From assembly GCA_003640385.1 (NCBI GenBank), contig RCAB01000970.1, positions 1-10,334 of the forward strand: a stretch of DNA of 10,334 bases, given 5' to 3'. Under the pieces are notes generated by a model that was not told the origin of the DNA, ran no database searches, and worked only from the letters and a program-made list of their open reading frames with translations. Each line of letters opens with the position of its first letter. Position 1 is the stretch's first letter. The translations under genes were made by a program, and so were the position numbers. Shown piece after piece: positions 9,801-10,334 of this stretch. The stretch comes from Setaria digitata. Its lineage: Eukaryota > Nematoda > Chromadorea > Rhabditida > Setariidae.

Positions 9801-10277
9801 TTCTGCATCGGTATTCTCTTGAAGTCAAAAAATTTACTTTGTTGCACTTCGTTCGAATTAGTAACTCCTTCTGCATCCATCTCAAGTAACTGCTCTACTT
9901 TAAATTTCTTTTTGCTTTGGTAACCAAAATTTTCATTCTGAGGCACTGCAGTGTGAAATGAGTGATTCTCCTTCGAAGTTGTTTCACATATGGAAACCAT
10001 TACGCTTACTTAGAGTTATCGGTTATTCACTGTTAATTACAATTTTACATTTGACAATGAGTCATCACAACTCACTGCACAAATGGATTATATTTCCTGA
10101 CTGTGAATCCTACGAAACTGAGGTGGATAATCTTCAGCGTCAAGAGAGTGACTATTCAGGAACCTGGTTTCATTCATGTATTCGGTTTCCAGAAGTAATG
10201 CCGCATATTCGAGATTCTTCTTGAGATCATCCATTGAAAGTTGGCCTCCATTAAGTTGATGCAAGACATATCGCAGT
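6234..10277 (-). CDS. pde-1: Ca2+/calmodulin-dependent 3',5'-cyclic nucleotide phosphodiesterase PDE1, 5'-partial, twelve exons
   Basis: Hydrolyses cAMP and cGMP to 5'-AMP and 5'-GMP in the cytosol; PDE1 enzymes are activated by Ca2+/calmodulin. Exons: 10277-10164, 9596-9423, 9297-9234, 8884-8768, 8687-8547, 8362-8262, 7821-7696, 7618-7517, 7319-7117, 6823-6625, 6482-6343 and 6280-6234. All phases agree, giving 508 complete residues from the first full codon in the window to TAA. Order: PDE1 N-terminal helical region (1-97), catalytic domain (about 118-400), variable linker, and an AGKLEIPTPW block with a charged tail. Catalytic residues are intact: general-acid His181 (YHN), metal ligands His185, His221, Asp222 and Asp328, the purine-binding Gln379 (DSQI) and the clamp Phe382. 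The split first codon shows that at least one upstream exon, with the rest of the calmodulin-binding region, is missing. The exon at 7821 uses a weak acceptor (TTGAAG), and the last intron has alternative solutions. Family certain; nematode orthology judged from remembered PDE-1 wording. Confidence 0.93.
7028..7057. repeat. Small perfect inverted repeat in a PDE1 intron
   Basis: GTCCCTAA (7028-7035) and TTAGGGAC (7050-7057) form an 8-bp perfect stem with a 14-nt loop, within intron 7116-6824. It could be chance. Confidence 0.6.
7117..8687 (-). other. pde-1: PDE1 catalytic core with both metal-binding motifs
   Basis: Five exons. Exon 8687-8547 has LEVGYSKHNNPYHNIVHAADV. Exon 8362-8262 has IHDYQHTGHTNNFHIQ, the class I PDE signature HD-x2-H-x4-N. 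Exon 7821-7696 has LLYNDRNVLENHHVSA. Exon 7618-7517 has LLIEIVLATDMSSHF. Exon 7319-7117 has VHACDISH, VLEEFFRQGD and GLPYSPLCDR, and ends in DSQI. Two residues differ from the usual PDE1 text: Gln224 where Glu or Asp normally stands (HDYQH), and Ala-Ser in place of Pro-Ala after DISH. Neither is a metal ligand. Confidence 0.9.
7822..8261 (-). other. PDE1 intron with a weak acceptor
   Basis: This 440-nt phase-2 intron has donor GTAGTT. The acceptor is GTTATTGAAG, with A before AG and hardly any pyrimidines. It is fixed by the protein: it is the only AG that keeps the frame between HIQAG and SHYALLYNDR. No coding segment is seen inside. Confidence 0.65.
8885..9233 (-). other. PDE1 intron, nothing else seen
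   Basis: This 349-nt phase-0 intron has donor GAG|GTTTCT and acceptor AACTGCAG. It joins ALME to NLNSWSFD. No other feature recognised on either strand. Confidence 0.7.
9423..10277 (-). other. pde-1: PDE1 N-terminal conserved region (exons A and B)
   Basis: Exon 10277-10164 encodes RLRYVLHQLNGG and LKKNLEYAA, which match the PDE1-specific segment after the calmodulin-binding helix. It ends in the split Arg codon AG|A. Exon 9596-9423 continues with RICDEEDDLAEV, VREWIATTFTR and KPRLKSV, and ends at a good GTAAGC donor. This pair of blocks is found in PDE1 and not in other PDE families, so it settles the family assignment. The first acceptor is AATTCCAG at 10285-10278; the same frame has a TGA just upstream of it, so the reading frame must come from an earlier exon. 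Confidence 0.9.
9801..10000 (-). other. Possible alternative first exon of PDE1 (open segment within the first intron)
   Basis: Inside the 567-nt intron 10163-9597 there is a minus-strand frame that starts with ATG at 10000 and stays open to 9749. A GTATTG donor at 9800-9799 stands in phase 2, exactly the phase needed to join the acceptor at 9598-9597. The result would be 66 new residues, a Lys at the junction, and then RICDEEDD. An AACAG acceptor-like site lies about 30 nt upstream of the ATG. The peptide is rich in Lys, Glu and Ser and is not recognised. It may be chance: no conservation can be tested here. Confidence 0.3.
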
Positions 10278-10334
10278 CTGGAATTCGATCAACTGGAGAA
10301 AGTTTTGAAATCGTTTTTTTTTCTTTTTTTTTTT

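Noticed and set aside
9958..10224. Plus-strand frame of 88 codons at the right end
   Set aside because: It overlaps PDE1 exon A and the first intron in antisense, has no motif, and the minus-strand reading is far better supported.
455..10277. Operon of PDE1 and phosphatase
   Set aside because: The genes share a strand but are 3.6 kb apart, much more than the usual spacing within nematode operons.

Overview
The window is a piece of an animal nuclear genome, most likely from a chromadorean nematode. It is A+T-rich and both recognisable genes are broken into short GT-AG exons. The phosphodiesterase carries wording that I associate with worm PDE-1: HTGHTNNFHIQ, GLPYSPLCDR and AGKLEIPTPW just before the C-terminus. 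Several splice acceptors have the worm TTTTCAG form. Introns of about 60 to 670 nt fit a clade III or similar nematode better than a Caenorhabditis-type genome, but I cannot name the species.

Both genes lie on the minus strand and were rebuilt here by hand from conserved protein blocks, splice sites and matching intron phases. The right 40% (10277 down to 6234) holds twelve exons of a Ca2+/calmodulin-dependent cyclic nucleotide phosphodiesterase, family PDE1. It runs from the conserved N-terminal region through the whole catalytic domain to the stop codon; the true 5' end lies beyond the right edge. The left quarter (2625 down to 455) holds a four-exon atypical dual-specificity phosphatase of the DUSP14/18/21 type, 238 residues long. 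It has an intact HCxxGxSRS active site and an unusual hydrophobic C-terminus that looks like a membrane anchor.

Between the genes, 2660-6233 contains no coding region I can support. It holds a short patch at about 3230-3420 that looks different from its surroundings and contains sequences resembling Pol III promoter boxes. The left edge (1-454) is 3' flank of the phosphatase gene.

The most interesting non-coding item is an 89-nt near-perfect hairpin inside phosphatase intron 2. The most interesting coding item besides the tail anchor is a 200-nt open segment inside the first PDE1 intron, which could splice in frame as an alternative first exon. The two proteins have no obvious joint function: one hydrolyses cAMP/cGMP, the other removes phosphate from proteins. 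Their 3.6 kb spacing argues against an operon. No bacterial, viral, CRISPR or clear transposon signature was found.
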